A stretch of DNA of 11,552 nt from Candidatus Aenigmatarchaeota archaeon (GCA_018304565.1 JAGVVX010000023.1:1-11552); one strand, 5' to 3'. Counted from the first letter of the stretch, positions 5,398-11,552 are shown. Notes: generated by a model from the letters alone, not told the origin. Program-made: numbers and translations.

Positions 5398-7208
5398 TTT
5401 GTCAAAATTGCCTTGGCTTCAGGCTTGACTTTGTGCATGTTTCCGTGCAGCGTCAGCGCTCGTTTTGTCAGGAACTGCTTGTTGCATGCCTTGCACGCAA
5501 GCTGCTCCGCTATTTTGCTTGCCCGCCTGCTTTCGATTTGCGCTTTCTTGAGCCTGTTTTTGTCCAGCCAGTCTTTCTTCGTGACGCAGTTGGGATCAAG
5601 GCACATCCGGAAAGGCCTTCTGCCCTGCTGGTTGACTTGTATCATCGGCGTTTTGCATTCCTCGCATTGTTTATCCAGGGACATGATGGTGCCTTCTCTC
5701 GGCAGCGGGAATCCTACCCTGCAGCCTTTCTTGTAGCCGCTGCAGCCGACGAAACGTTTTTTCGTGCGCCATGACTTGTGAACCTTCAGCGTTCCTGCAC
5801 AGGAGTTGCATGTGCCCAATATGCTCTGCTTGTCCTGTGTTGCTATCACGGCCTTAGTCAGTTCTTCGCCTATTTGTTTCTCTTTTTTTTTGAACCCCAT
5901 TGCTATCTTTGTCAGGCGTGCGCGGGCTTCTTCGAGCACCTTTTCTCTTTTTATTTTTCCCTGCTCAACAGCCGCGGTCGCTTCTTCGAAATGCCGTGTG
6001 AGCTTTTCCGATATCACGTCGGGTATATTTCTTTCCAGTATCTCCGACAGTTGCATGCCCAGTTCTGTCACTTCTATGCTCTTGCCTATCAGGTAGCCGC
6101 GGTCGTAAAGTATCTGCATGATCTGCGCGCGCGTGGCCTGGGTTCCAAGCCCTGCCTGCTCCATTGCCTTTAGCACGCTGCCTTGCGAGTACCGTGCAGG
6201 CGGCTGCGTTTTCTTTTCAGCCTGCAATACGCCCTTTACATGCAATCTATCCCCTGCTTTCATGTCAGGCAGCAGGATTTCATCCCTTCCTGCATATCTG
6301 CCATAAAGGGCCGTCCAGCCGGCTTCAATTGTTTTTGTGCCTCTCAAGAAGAATATTTCGCCGTTAACGTCAAGCTTCACGTTCTGGGATTCGCGCTTTG
6401 CAGGATCCCCGAATACTGCGAGGAATCTCCTGACTATGAGATCGTAAACCTTCATCTGCTTCTCGCCCATTTTCTTGTAAACGCCTGTCGGGTATATTGC
6501 AGGATGTGCTGCAGAAGCTGATTTGCCTTCTGCCGGTTTCAGCGCCCTTTTCAGGAGGAACGCCGTTTCCTTGGAATAGCTTTTTTGCTTTGCCAGGTCT
6601 GAAATGATTTTTTTGTAGTTGATGTCAGGCGGAAGCTGCTGGCTGTTTGTTCTTGGATAAGATATGATCCCTGCCTGATAAAGCGTTTCTGCGATGCCCA
6701 AACCCTGTTTCGGCGAGTATCCAAAATACCTGTAAACGTCTGCGAGGAACGCCGTCGTGTTGTAAGGAACAGGAGGTTTCTGCATCATCAGCTTTTTCTT
6801 GATGTCCTTGACTGTCGCGTCTTTTGCCTTTGCCCTCTTCGCTATGCCGTCTGCTTCTTTCTTGTCCCATATCTTGTCTTTTGAATGCAGTGCCTTTAGC
6901 AGATTTTTGCCTGCCTGCAGTTCGGCAGAGATCTCCCAGAAAGGTTTCGCTCTGAAGGCCTTTATTTTCTTCTCGTGCTTTGCAAGCATGTGAAGCACGG
7001 GCCCTTGCACGCGGCCGGTAGAAAGTATCCTGAATCTTTTTGCGGCCGCTTTTATAGACAGCGTCAAAGCCCTTGTAAGGTTTATTCCCCACATGTTGTC
7101 CAGGTAGTGCCGTGTCAGGCCTGATTCTATCTGTCCTGCGTCCATGTGTTTCATTGGGTTCTCATAGCTCTGTATAAGTTCCTCTTTTGTCATGGTGCTG
7201 AACTTCAT
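5394..7208 (-). CDS. topA: Long intact frame of topA (604 aa from the internal Met at 7208)
   Basis: This is the part an automatic caller would report. It holds the cleavage domain (Tyr 184), the gate domains and the zinc-binding tail, but not the TOPRIM domain, so on its own it should be inactive. The Met at 7208 is not a natural start: it is the conserved Met of the RMKFST segment in the middle of a full-length protein, no TATA box lies before it, and family homology continues in frame 57 codons further upstream. The tail is unusual in ending with a C2H2-like finger after two C4 ribbons. The stop overlaps the GTG of the next gene. Confidence 0.85.
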   Translation of the reverse strand: MKFSTMTKEELIQSYENPMKHMDAGQIESGLTRHYLDNMWGINLTRALTLSIKAAAKRFRILSTGRVQGPVLHMLAKHEKKIKAFRAKPFWEISAELQAGKNLLKALHSKDKIWDKKEADGIAKRAKAKDATVKDIKKKLMMQKPPVPYNTTAFLADVYRYFGYSPKQGLGIAETLYQAGIISYPRTNSQQLPPDINYKKIISDLAKQKSYSKETAFLLKRALKPAEGKSASAAHPAIYPTGVYKKMGEKQMKVYDLIVRRFLAVFGDPAKRESQNVKLDVNGEIFFLRGTKTIEAGWTALYGRYAGRDEILLPDMKAGDRLHVKGVLQAEKKTQPPARYSQGSVLKAMEQAGLGTQATRAQIMQILYDRGYLIGKSIEVTELGMQLSEILERNIPDVISEKLTRHFEEATAAVEQGKIKREKVLEEARARLTKIAMGFKKKEKQIGEELTKAVIATQDKQSILGTCNSCAGTLKVHKSWRTKKRFVGCSGYKKGCRVGFPLPREGTIMSLDKQCEECKTPMIQVNQQGRRPFRMCLDPNCVTKKDWLDKNRLKKAQIESRRASKIAEQLACKACNKQFLTKRALTLHGNMHKVKPEAKAILTK

Positions 7209-7516
7209 TCTATAGGCGTCTTTCTGGTTGCAGAGAAAGCGTAAAATGTTGTATCCAATGACGCTGCCCTCGTCATCATAATCGGTGCAAACTATGTATT
7301 CATTCCCGTTTCCAACCAGCTGCTTGATAACGTCGAAATATTTCTTGCTGAATGCAGCGCTGCGCGTGGCTTCATGTGCCTCTTGCCCTTGCGTTTGAAT
7401 TCGTAGTATCTGACTTTCTGCTCGTTTTCATTCACTTTCAGCGTGCCTTTGTCGGCTAACGCCTCTGCGATGGCTTTAGCTGCTAGCGGTTTCTCGGCAA
7501 TCATTATTGTGGACAT
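5394..7516 (-). pseudogene. topA: topA, type IA DNA topoisomerase with deleted, frame-shifted TOPRIM region
   Basis: Topoisomerase IA relaxes negative supercoils by cutting one strand through a Tyr-DNA bond. The N-terminus starts at ATG 7516 (MSTIMIAEKPLAAKAIAEAL, with TOPRIM Glu 8) and runs to about 7376 (YYEFKRKGKRH). The frame then continues wrongly to a TAG at 7292-7294. The rest lies in another frame, from about 7379 (AHEATRSAAFSKKYFD): the TOPRIM acids DYDDEG at 7266-7283, the RMKFSTMTKEEL segment, active-site Tyr in IISYPRTNS (residue 184 counting from the Met at 7208), C4 zinc ribbons at 467-496 and 515-541, and a C2H2-like finger C572, C575, H588, H592. The family segment between the pieces (strand plus GHL-type motif, roughly 35-45 residues) is missing. 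The cause may be a true mutation, strain variation or an assembly error. The intact 604-codon remainder argues that the change is recent or artefactual. Confidence 0.85.
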
Positions 7517-7548
7517 TGTGTATCAGTTTATTATAATATAGCGAAAGA

Positions 7549-7556
7549 TTTATAAA
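7549..7556 (-). promoter_or_regulatory. Probable TATA box of topA
   Basis: Minus-strand ATTTATAA within a TTTATAAAT run, centred about 36 nt before the ATG at 7516. A leader of about 10 nt is predicted. The AT-rich 7529-7540 stretch is a second candidate, but too close for that start. Confidence 0.4.
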
Positions 7557-7585
7557 TAGTGTTATTTTTCTAGGGGCTTTTGCAA

Positions 7586-8866
7586 CTAAGCTTTTTCAAG
7601 TGTCTTGAATCCAGTGTAGTGCTGCAATGCTTTTGGTATCTCAACGCTGCCATCTTCTTTCTGGTGCTGCTCTAGCAGTGCTATCATTGTCCTGCTTGTC
7701 GCTAATGCCGTGTTGTTGATTGTGTGAACGAAGCCTGAAGGCGGCAGTCCTTCCTTTTCCCTGTATTTTATTCCCAATCTGCGCGACTGGTAGTCGGTGC
7801 AGTTGGAGCAGGAACCCGCTTCCCTGAATTTTCCGTCTGCCATCCATACTTCTATGTCGTATTTCTTTGCGGCTATGCTCCCGATATCGCCGGTGCATAT
7901 GTTGACAACGCGATAGTGCAAATCGAGCGCCTGGTAAAGCTCTTCTGCGTTTTTTTGGATTTCTTCAAAGAGCTGCCATGACTCTTCAGGCTGGCAGAAT
8001 ACAAATTGCTCGATCTTGTTGAAGTTATGAACCCTGAACAGCCCCTTTGTGTACTTTCCGTGCGTTCCTGTTTCTTTCCTGAAGCACGGCGATATGCCGG
8101 CGAACTTGAGCGGCAGGGCTGTTCTGTTCAGCGTCTCGTCCATCAGGCTTGAGCCGATCGGGTGCTCTGCGGTTGCTATCAGGTAAAGATTCTCGTTCTC
8201 TATCTTGTAAGTCACCATTTCGAAGTCCGCCACATCTATCATGCCTTCGTACGCTTTGCGGTTTATCATCAGCGGCGGTTCGACAACGACAAAGCCTCTT
8301 TTCCTTAGCATATCAAGCGCAAATCTCTGCAATGACATGTCAAGTATCACTGCGTCACCTTTCAGGTAATAGAAGCCGGCTCCGGACACTTTGGCAGCGC
8401 GTTCAAAATCAATCATGTCCAGCTGCTGAAGGATTTCCATATGGCCTTTCGGGGTAAAATTAAACTTCGGCTGCTGCCCCCACCGCCTTAACTCCGCGTT
8501 GTCGCTGTCGTCTTTGCCTTGCGGCACGCTTTCATGGAGCATATTCGGCAAAGTCATTAGTATTGAATGGCATTTTTTGTCAAGGCCGCTCAGTTTGCCG
8601 TCAAGCTTCTTTATCCTGTTGGGAAGTTCCTTCACTTCCTTCAGCTTTGCCTTTACAGGCTTGCCTTTTGACTTTAGCTCCGAGATGTCTTTTGTTATAT
8701 TGTTTTTCATGTGCTTGAGCTTCTCGACGTCTTGTATAGCTTTTCTTCTGTCTGAATCGAGCCTTATCAAATCATATAGAAGGCGTACCTTGTCCTTATC
8801 TCCTCGCCGGAGCAGGTTTTCTTCAACAGCCTTGGAGCTGTCCCGTAACAGTTTGATATCAAGCAT
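7586..8866 (-). CDS. serS: Seryl-tRNA synthetase (426 aa)
   Basis: Class II synthetase that charges tRNA-Ser, and tRNA-Sec where present, with serine. The N-terminus (MLDIKLLRDSSKAVEENLLR) and the long charged coiled coil to about residue 105 are those of the common bacterial-type SerRS that binds the long variable arm. The catalytic core shows the TAE serine-pocket motif at 232-234, motif 2 FRKETG at 262-267 with GLFRVHNFNKIEQF after it, and motif 3 around NNTALATSRTMIALLEQ (384-400). Length is normal. The frame extends 12 codons upstream to 8902, but the ATG at 8866 is preferred: the family starts there and a TATA box lies 25 nt upstream. No sign of damage. It is transcribed divergently from the MGMT-family gene across foldback element 2. 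Confidence 0.96.
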   Translation of the reverse strand: MLDIKLLRDSSKAVEENLLRRGDKDKVRLLYDLIRLDSDRRKAIQDVEKLKHMKNNITKDISELKSKGKPVKAKLKEVKELPNRIKKLDGKLSGLDKKCHSILMTLPNMLHESVPQGKDDSDNAELRRWGQQPKFNFTPKGHMEILQQLDMIDFERAAKVSGAGFYYLKGDAVILDMSLQRFALDMLRKRGFVVVEPPLMINRKAYEGMIDVADFEMVTYKIENENLYLIATAEHPIGSSLMDETLNRTALPLKFAGISPCFRKETGTHGKYTKGLFRVHNFNKIEQFVFCQPEESWQLFEEIQKNAEELYQALDLHYRVVNICTGDIGSIAAKKYDIEVWMADGKFREAGSCSNCTDYQSRRLGIKYREKEGLPPSGFVHTINNTALATSRTMIALLEQHQKEDGSVEIPKALQHYTGFKTLEKA

Positions 8867-8886
8867 GCTACTAATTCCTTGTTCGC

Positions 8887-8894
8887 TTTTTAAA
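8887..8894 (-). promoter_or_regulatory. TATA box of serS
   Basis: Minus-strand TTTAAAAA centred about 25 nt before ATG 8866. It has the same sequence as the TATA box of the divergent gene. This placement decides the serS start. Confidence 0.6.
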
Positions 8895-8903
8895 TTTAAC
8901 AAC

Positions 8904-8951
8904 GGATGTTGTCAAGGACCGCCGTCTTCAGACGGTGGTCCTTGAGCATCC
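8904..8951. other. Foldback element 2, first domain (long hairpin)
   Basis: TCAAGGACCGCCGTC (8912-8926) pairs with GACGGTGGTCCTTGA (8931-8945) over a TTCA loop: 15 bp with one G-T. An outer 5-bp stem GGATG (8904-8908) / CATCC (8947-8951) closes it. There is no T-run after it in the right place to make it a conventional terminator for either neighbour, since both genes point away from it. Its apex GTCTTCAGAC nearly repeats GTCTTTAGAC of element 1. Confidence 0.75.
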
Positions 8952-8952
8952 C

Positions 8953-8991
8953 GCATTCCACTTTGAACACTGTTTAAAAACAGTGGAATGC
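8953..8991. other. Foldback element 2, second domain (palindrome carrying a TATA box)
   Basis: GCATTCCACT (8953-8962) pairs perfectly with AGTGGAATGC (8982-8991). An alternative inner hairpin CACTGTTT/AACAGTG (8968-8975/8979-8985) competes for the 3' arm. The TATA box of the MGMT-family gene lies in the apical part, so a folded or protein-bound palindrome would affect that promoter. Confidence 0.65.
8973..8980 (+). promoter_or_regulatory. TATA box of the MGMT-family gene
   Basis: TTTAAAAA centred about 26 nt before ATG 9002, flanked on both sides by the 10-bp inverted arms of foldback element 2. Confidence 0.6.
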
Positions 8992-9001
8992 AAGATTTCG
9001 C

Positions 9002-9301
9002 ATGGTTCATAAAGCTATTCTGCTGTTAAGAAAAATACCAAAGGGCAAAGTAACCACGTATGGCGAGCTTGCAAGAGCAACAAAATCTTCGCCGCGGGCG
9101 ATAGGCCAGATAATGAAGAGGAATGAGGACCCAGAGATATATCCTTGCTACAAGGTTGTTTCAAGTAGCGGTGCTATTGGCGGTTATGCCGGTTGTGTGA
9201 AAGGGAAGAAAATTGATGAAAAGATTTCTAAGCTAAATAAAGACGGTATAAAAATAATAAATGGAAAAATAGATTTGAAAAAACACTTACATAAGTTCTG
9301 A
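9002..9301 (+). CDS. Short MGMT/ATL-family DNA-alkylation protein (99 aa)
   Basis: Only the DNA-binding/active-site domain of O6-alkylguanine-DNA alkyltransferase is present; full-length Ogt/MGMT proteins carry an extra N-terminal domain. The helix-turn-helix region VTTYGELARATKSSPRAIG has the Arg (R32) that in the family replaces the flipped base. The active-site loop reads PCYKVV at 48-53. C49, the alkyl acceptor, is kept, so it may be a suicide alkyltransferase rather than a Trp- or Ala-containing ATL sensor. The usual His after Cys is Tyr here (Y50), which could change cysteine activation. The GAIGGYAG turn follows, then a Lys-rich tail. Start ATG 9002 follows its TATA box by 26 nt. It is divergent from serS and ends 1 bp before the convergent two-TM gene. 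Confidence 0.85.
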   Translation: MVHKAILLLRKIPKGKVTTYGELARATKSSPRAIGQIMKRNEDPEIYPCYKVVSSSGAIGGYAGCVKGKKIDEKISKLNKDGIKIINGKIDLKKHLHKF

Positions 9302-9302
9302 A

Positions 9303-9539
9303 CTAACGCTTTCGTGTTGTTTTCTGCTTGAACATTTTCCATCCTGTCCACAGGGCAAGCATTCCTGCTGCTATCTGGACAACAGTAAGAAGGACAGAAT
9401 AAACTACGTCAAATAAGAATTGCTCAAGGACCGCTGGCGTGAGAGATTCCATCAGGGACGGCAGCAATCTTGCCCCGGTAACCACGAAAAGAACCCCTAC
9501 AAGGAGCAGTGTTAACCCAAGCATCTTGTTTGTTTCCAT
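9303..9539 (-). CDS. Small membrane protein, two TM segments (78 aa)
   Basis: I do not recognise a family. Two strong hydrophobic stretches lie at about 6-22 and 44-68, separated by a polar stretch with ARLLPSLMESLTP. The C-terminus is strongly basic (KMFKQKTTRKR), which suggests that end is cytoplasmic. The start ATG at 9539 lies about 25 nt after a TATA box that abuts the tyrS stop codon, so it can be transcribed on its own even though it follows tyrS by only 29 bp. Convergent with the MGMT-family gene. Nothing in the sequence points to a function. Confidence 0.7.
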   Translation of the reverse strand: METNKMLGLTLLLVGVLFVVTGARLLPSLMESLTPAVLEQFLFDVVYSVLLTVVQIAAGMLALWTGWKMFKQKTTRKR

Positions 9540-9560
9540 AAATATCCTTTCTCTGGGCAG

Positions 9561-9568
9561 TATTTAAA
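9561..9568 (-). promoter_or_regulatory. TATA box of the 78-aa membrane protein gene
   Basis: Minus-strand TTTAAATA, centred about 25 nt before ATG 9539 and directly touching the tyrS stop codon (9569-9571). Confidence 0.6.
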
Positions 9569-10648
9569 TTATCTCGTCACGTCCTGTTTCCTGACGAAGT
9601 CGTAAAGTTTCTTTGCCTTGCCTTTCTCGAAGTACTTGCGCACGGGCTCGATCATTTTATCCAGATACCCGGCCACCGCTGCTTTGATGTCGGCAGGATG
9701 TATGCCGCCTTTTCTGAAAGCCTCTTCAAGCTCGTGGTATGTGCCAAAAGAAACGTCTCCTCCGAATTTGGCCGGCCTCTCTATTTTCATTCTCTCGAAT
9801 TTCCTGAAGATCAGGTATTTGCAATATTCCAGTACAGGGTTGTTTTCTGCAATCTTTGCAGGGCAAAAAGCGCTGTTTAATTTTTGCGCTATTTCTTTCT
9901 TGCTGTCGTGCACGAATATGGCGGTCTGCGGCTTGCTCTTGCTCATCTTTGACGATATCTCTGCATCCAATCTCTCGTTTTCCTCGTAGCCTTCAGGCTG
10001 TTTTGCACCTTCAAGCCCCATTAGCATGTGGTGGCTTACAACCACGGGCTTCCACCATCCCAACTTTGGGCCGACTTCTCTGCCTAGAATGTTTGCGCGG
10101 CGCTGGTCAAGGCCAAGCTGGCATATGTCTGCTTCAAGCTGGAAGATGTCTGCTGTCTGCATCATAGGATAGAAATACTGGGCAGCTTCCTTGAGTTCTC
10201 CTTCCTTGCGGCCCATAACGGTCAATGCGCGGGTGGCGCGCTGCACTGTCGTGTTTTTTGCAATGAGTATTACTTTCTTCCAGTATTCGGGGTCTGCGGC
10301 AATCTTCGATGACCAGACATATTCGACGTTTTTCACGCCGGCTGCTTTCCAGACCTCGATAAAGTATTTTCCTACAGTCTGTATTTTTTCTATGTCGCCT
10401 TGCATTTTATTGTTGACCCAGGCATGCCAGTCTGCTATGAACAACTTGAAATGTATGCCGGCTTTCTGCATATCCTTCAGAAGAAGCGGCCTGAAAACCC
10501 CGAAAGCGAGATGCGCTGCTCCCGAGGGCTCAAATCCATCGTAAGCTATGGGGTGCTGCTTTGCTTCCAGCAATTCGCGCAGCTCTTGTTCGGTTATTAT
10601 CTCTTCGCCGACTGACTTAATGATCTGCATTCTCTTTTCTGTGTCCAT
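9569..10648 (-). CDS. tyrS: Tyrosyl-tRNA synthetase, archaeal/eukaryotic type (359 aa)
   Basis: Class I synthetase charging tRNA-Tyr. The sequence shows IAYDGFEPSG (34-43), with Tyr 36 and the HIGH-equivalent HLAFG at 46-50. Next comes the IADWHAWVNNKMQGDIEKI block (71-89). The tyrosine pocket is in YPMMQTADIFQ (160-170) and Q.G.DQRRANI (177-187). The ATP motif KMSKSKP lies at 234-240. The C-terminal anticodon-binding part ends with IEPVRKYFEKG. HLAFG, rather than the HLGH seen in many archaea, resembles the HIAQG form of plant and other eukaryotic TyrRS, and the neighbouring ADW and NNKM..D blocks fit that group too. About 350 aa without an extra C-terminal domain is usual for archaea. The start ATG 10648 lies 28 nt from a TATA box. 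Divergent from the beta-CASP RNase gene. Confidence 0.95.
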   Translation of the reverse strand: MDTEKRMQIIKSVGEEIITEQELRELLEAKQHPIAYDGFEPSGAAHLAFGVFRPLLLKDMQKAGIHFKLFIADWHAWVNNKMQGDIEKIQTVGKYFIEVWKAAGVKNVEYVWSSKIAADPEYWKKVILIAKNTTVQRATRALTVMGRKEGELKEAAQYFYPMMQTADIFQLEADICQLGLDQRRANILGREVGPKLGWWKPVVVSHHMLMGLEGAKQPEGYEENERLDAEISSKMSKSKPQTAIFVHDSKKEIAQKLNSAFCPAKIAENNPVLEYCKYLIFRKFERMKIERPAKFGGDVSFGTYHELEEAFRKGGIHPADIKAAVAGYLDKMIEPVRKYFEKGKAKKLYDFVRKQDVTR

Positions 10649-10670
10649 AATGACATCCTCTTTCTGACAA

Positions 10671-10680
10671 CCATATAAAA
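10671..10680 (-). promoter_or_regulatory. TATA box of tyrS
   Basis: Minus-strand TTTTATATGG centred about 28 nt before ATG 10648. A GAGG lies between it and the ATG but may fall upstream of the transcript start. Confidence 0.5.
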
Positions 10681-10694
10681 TTCAAAATAATATC

Positions 10695-10703
10695 TTTTTA
10701 TTA
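10695..10703 (+). promoter_or_regulatory. Possible TATA box of the beta-CASP RNase gene
   Basis: TTTTTATTA, about 41 nt before ATG 10741. It would leave a leader of about 15 nt that includes the Shine-Dalgarno sequence. The nearer GATTTAAAG at 10718 is too close to the ATG. Confidence 0.35.
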
Positions 10704-10730
10704 CTCCCCAAAGAATGATTTAAAGATAAA

Positions 10731-10736
10731 AGGTGA
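10731..10736 (+). promoter_or_regulatory. Shine-Dalgarno site of the beta-CASP RNase gene
   Basis: AGGTGA, complementary to the archaeal 16S 3' end, four bases before ATG 10741. It is the clearest ribosome binding site in the window, where most genes appear leaderless. Confidence 0.6.
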
Positions 10737-10740
10737 AGCA

Positions 10741-11552
10741 ATGGAAGTTCAAGTGCTTGGCGCGGGAAATGAAGTCGGCAAAAGCGCTATTCTCGTAAAA
10801 GACAGGAAAAAGGTCCTTCTCGATTGCGGCGTCAAGATACAGCCGGAGCCGCCAAAGTACCCGGAACTGCCTGATGACATAGATGCTTCCGTGATATCGC
10901 ACGCCCATCTGGATCATTGCGGCGGCGCTCCTATGCTGGCAAATTCGCAAACACCAGTTTACATGACTAATGTGACTCTGGAACTTGTTTCCTTGCTTAT
11001 CAGGGACTCGATTAAAGTTGGAATAAAGCAAGGTTACCCGACGCCGTTTGGGCAGCAGCAGCTGAGAGCACTCATCAAGAATACTAAGACGGTTAATTAC
11101 GGGCAGAAGTTTACTGCAGGGGATTTCTCTTGTTCTCTGTTCGACGCAGGGCACATACCCGGCAGCTCAGGGGTCTTCATGAACAACGGCAAGAAGATCT
11201 TTTACACTGGCGACATCCAGACAGAGGACTCCCGGTTGCTCAGGGGCTGCAAGCTTCCAAAAGAAACGGATTTGCTTATCATTGAAAGCACGTACAGCAG
11301 CAGGAATCATCCGCCGCGAGAAAAGGAAGATAAAAGGCTCTTGCAGGCGGTTGAAGAAGTTATTGGGAACGGCGAGTCCGCTCTTATTCCTGTGTTTGCT
11401 GTGGGGCGCGCACAGGAAGTTATGCTTATTCTTGAGAAATACGCAAACAAGATTGCGCTTGATGGGATGGCCAAAGCTGCGAGCGATATCGTATCCCGCT
11501 ACAGCCACTACCTTAAGGACAAAAGGCTGAAGAATGTCATGAAAAAAATAAA
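10741..11552 (+). CDS. CPSF-like MBL/beta-CASP ribonuclease, 5' part (cut by window edge)
   Basis: The 270 codons present run open to the window edge. They begin MEVQVLGAGNEVGKSAILV, the usual first strand and G..NEVG turn of archaeal CPSF-like RNases. The metallo-beta-lactamase zinc ligands are seen: SHAHLDH with H54, H56, D58 and H59; H138 in DAGHIPGSS; and D158 in YTGDIQ. The beta-CASP motif A acid is E182 in IIESTY. The sequence then enters the beta-CASP insert (PVFAVGRAQEVMLIL). There are no N-terminal KH domains, so it belongs to the aCPSF2-like or a related RNase-J-like group rather than aCPSF1, the archaeal termination nuclease. It acts on RNA, as exo- and/or endonuclease. It is the only gene here with an obvious SD site. 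Confidence 0.92.
   Translation, partial: MEVQVLGAGNEVGKSAILVKDRKKVLLDCGVKIQPEPPKYPELPDDIDASVISHAHLDHCGGAPMLANSQTPVYMTNVTLELVSLLIRDSIKVGIKQGYPTPFGQQQLRALIKNTKTVNYGQKFTAGDFSCSLFDAGHIPGSSGVFMNNGKKIFYTGDIQTEDSRLLRGCKLPKETDLLIIESTYSSRNHPPREKEDKRLLQAVEEVIGNGESALIPVFAVGRAQEVMLILEKYANKIALDGMAKAASDIVSRYSHYLKDKRLKNVMKKI

Noticed and set aside
5433..6521. Several plus-strand open frames of 96-131 aa opposite topA
   Set aside because: They are antisense shadows of a strongly conserved topA frame, with Cys/Phe/Leu-rich composition typical of such reads.
8867..8902. Twelve extra codons at the start of serS
   Set aside because: They include the TATA box, and SerRS proteins start at MLDIK.
8149..8945. Plus-strand frames of 102 and 148 aa opposite serS
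   Set aside because: serS is well conserved on the other strand; these are Ser/Leu-rich antisense shadows.
8904..8945. Hairpin as an intrinsic terminator
   Set aside because: Both flanking genes point away from it and no T-run follows in a suitable direction.
10720..11508. Two minus-strand frames of 144 and 113 aa
   Set aside because: They are antisense to the beta-CASP RNase, whose zinc motifs establish the plus-strand frame.

Overview
The window looks like a piece of a compact archaeal chromosome, most likely a DPANN-type archaeon (Woesearchaeota, Pacearchaeota or Diapherotrites-like; the exact lineage is inference). The evidence is a RadB recombinase, a type IA topoisomerase with several C-terminal zinc modules, a tyrosyl-tRNA synthetase of the archaeal/eukaryotic kind, a CPSF-like MBL/beta-CASP RNase, AN1-type zinc fingers, and archaeal TATA boxes about 24-28 nt ahead of most start codons, which implies mostly leaderless mRNAs. 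No rRNA, tRNA, CRISPR array or transposase was seen.

Layout. 1-373: a small conserved-looking protein on the minus strand. 374-620: a divergent promoter region with three copies of a TGTTGCA..TAGGGT motif. 621-3411: an AT-rich pair of convergent genes. The first is a 773-aa membrane-anchored protein (cytoplasmic AN1-like finger, one TM helix, three cysteine-rich 43-aa repeats, a CAP/SCP domain, two C-terminal 32-aa cysteine repeats). The second is a short AN1 zinc-finger protein. 3418-5182: four plus-strand genes: an unknown protein, radB, a four-TM protein and a 47-aa two-TM protein. Between the last two is a 230-bp stretch that can fold almost entirely into perfect stems. 5185-7516: a minus-strand topA operon. 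Its TOPRIM region has suffered a deletion and frame change, and a small unknown gene overlaps its stop. 7586-8866: serS on the minus strand. 8904-8991: a second foldback element, also the divergent serS/MGMT promoter region. 9002-9301: a short MGMT-family protein. 9303-9539: a two-TM protein. 9569-10648: tyrS. 10741 to the right edge: a partial beta-CASP RNase.

Most recognisable genes are informational: recombination, topology, alkylation repair, tRNA charging and RNA processing. The AT-rich surface-protein/AN1 pair is the accessory part. The two most unusual signals are the pair of related two-domain foldback elements (4770-5007 and 8904-8991), which share a linker and a hairpin apex, and the internally deleted topA. 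Convergent genes end 1-4 bp apart without obvious terminators, fitting a streamlined genome.
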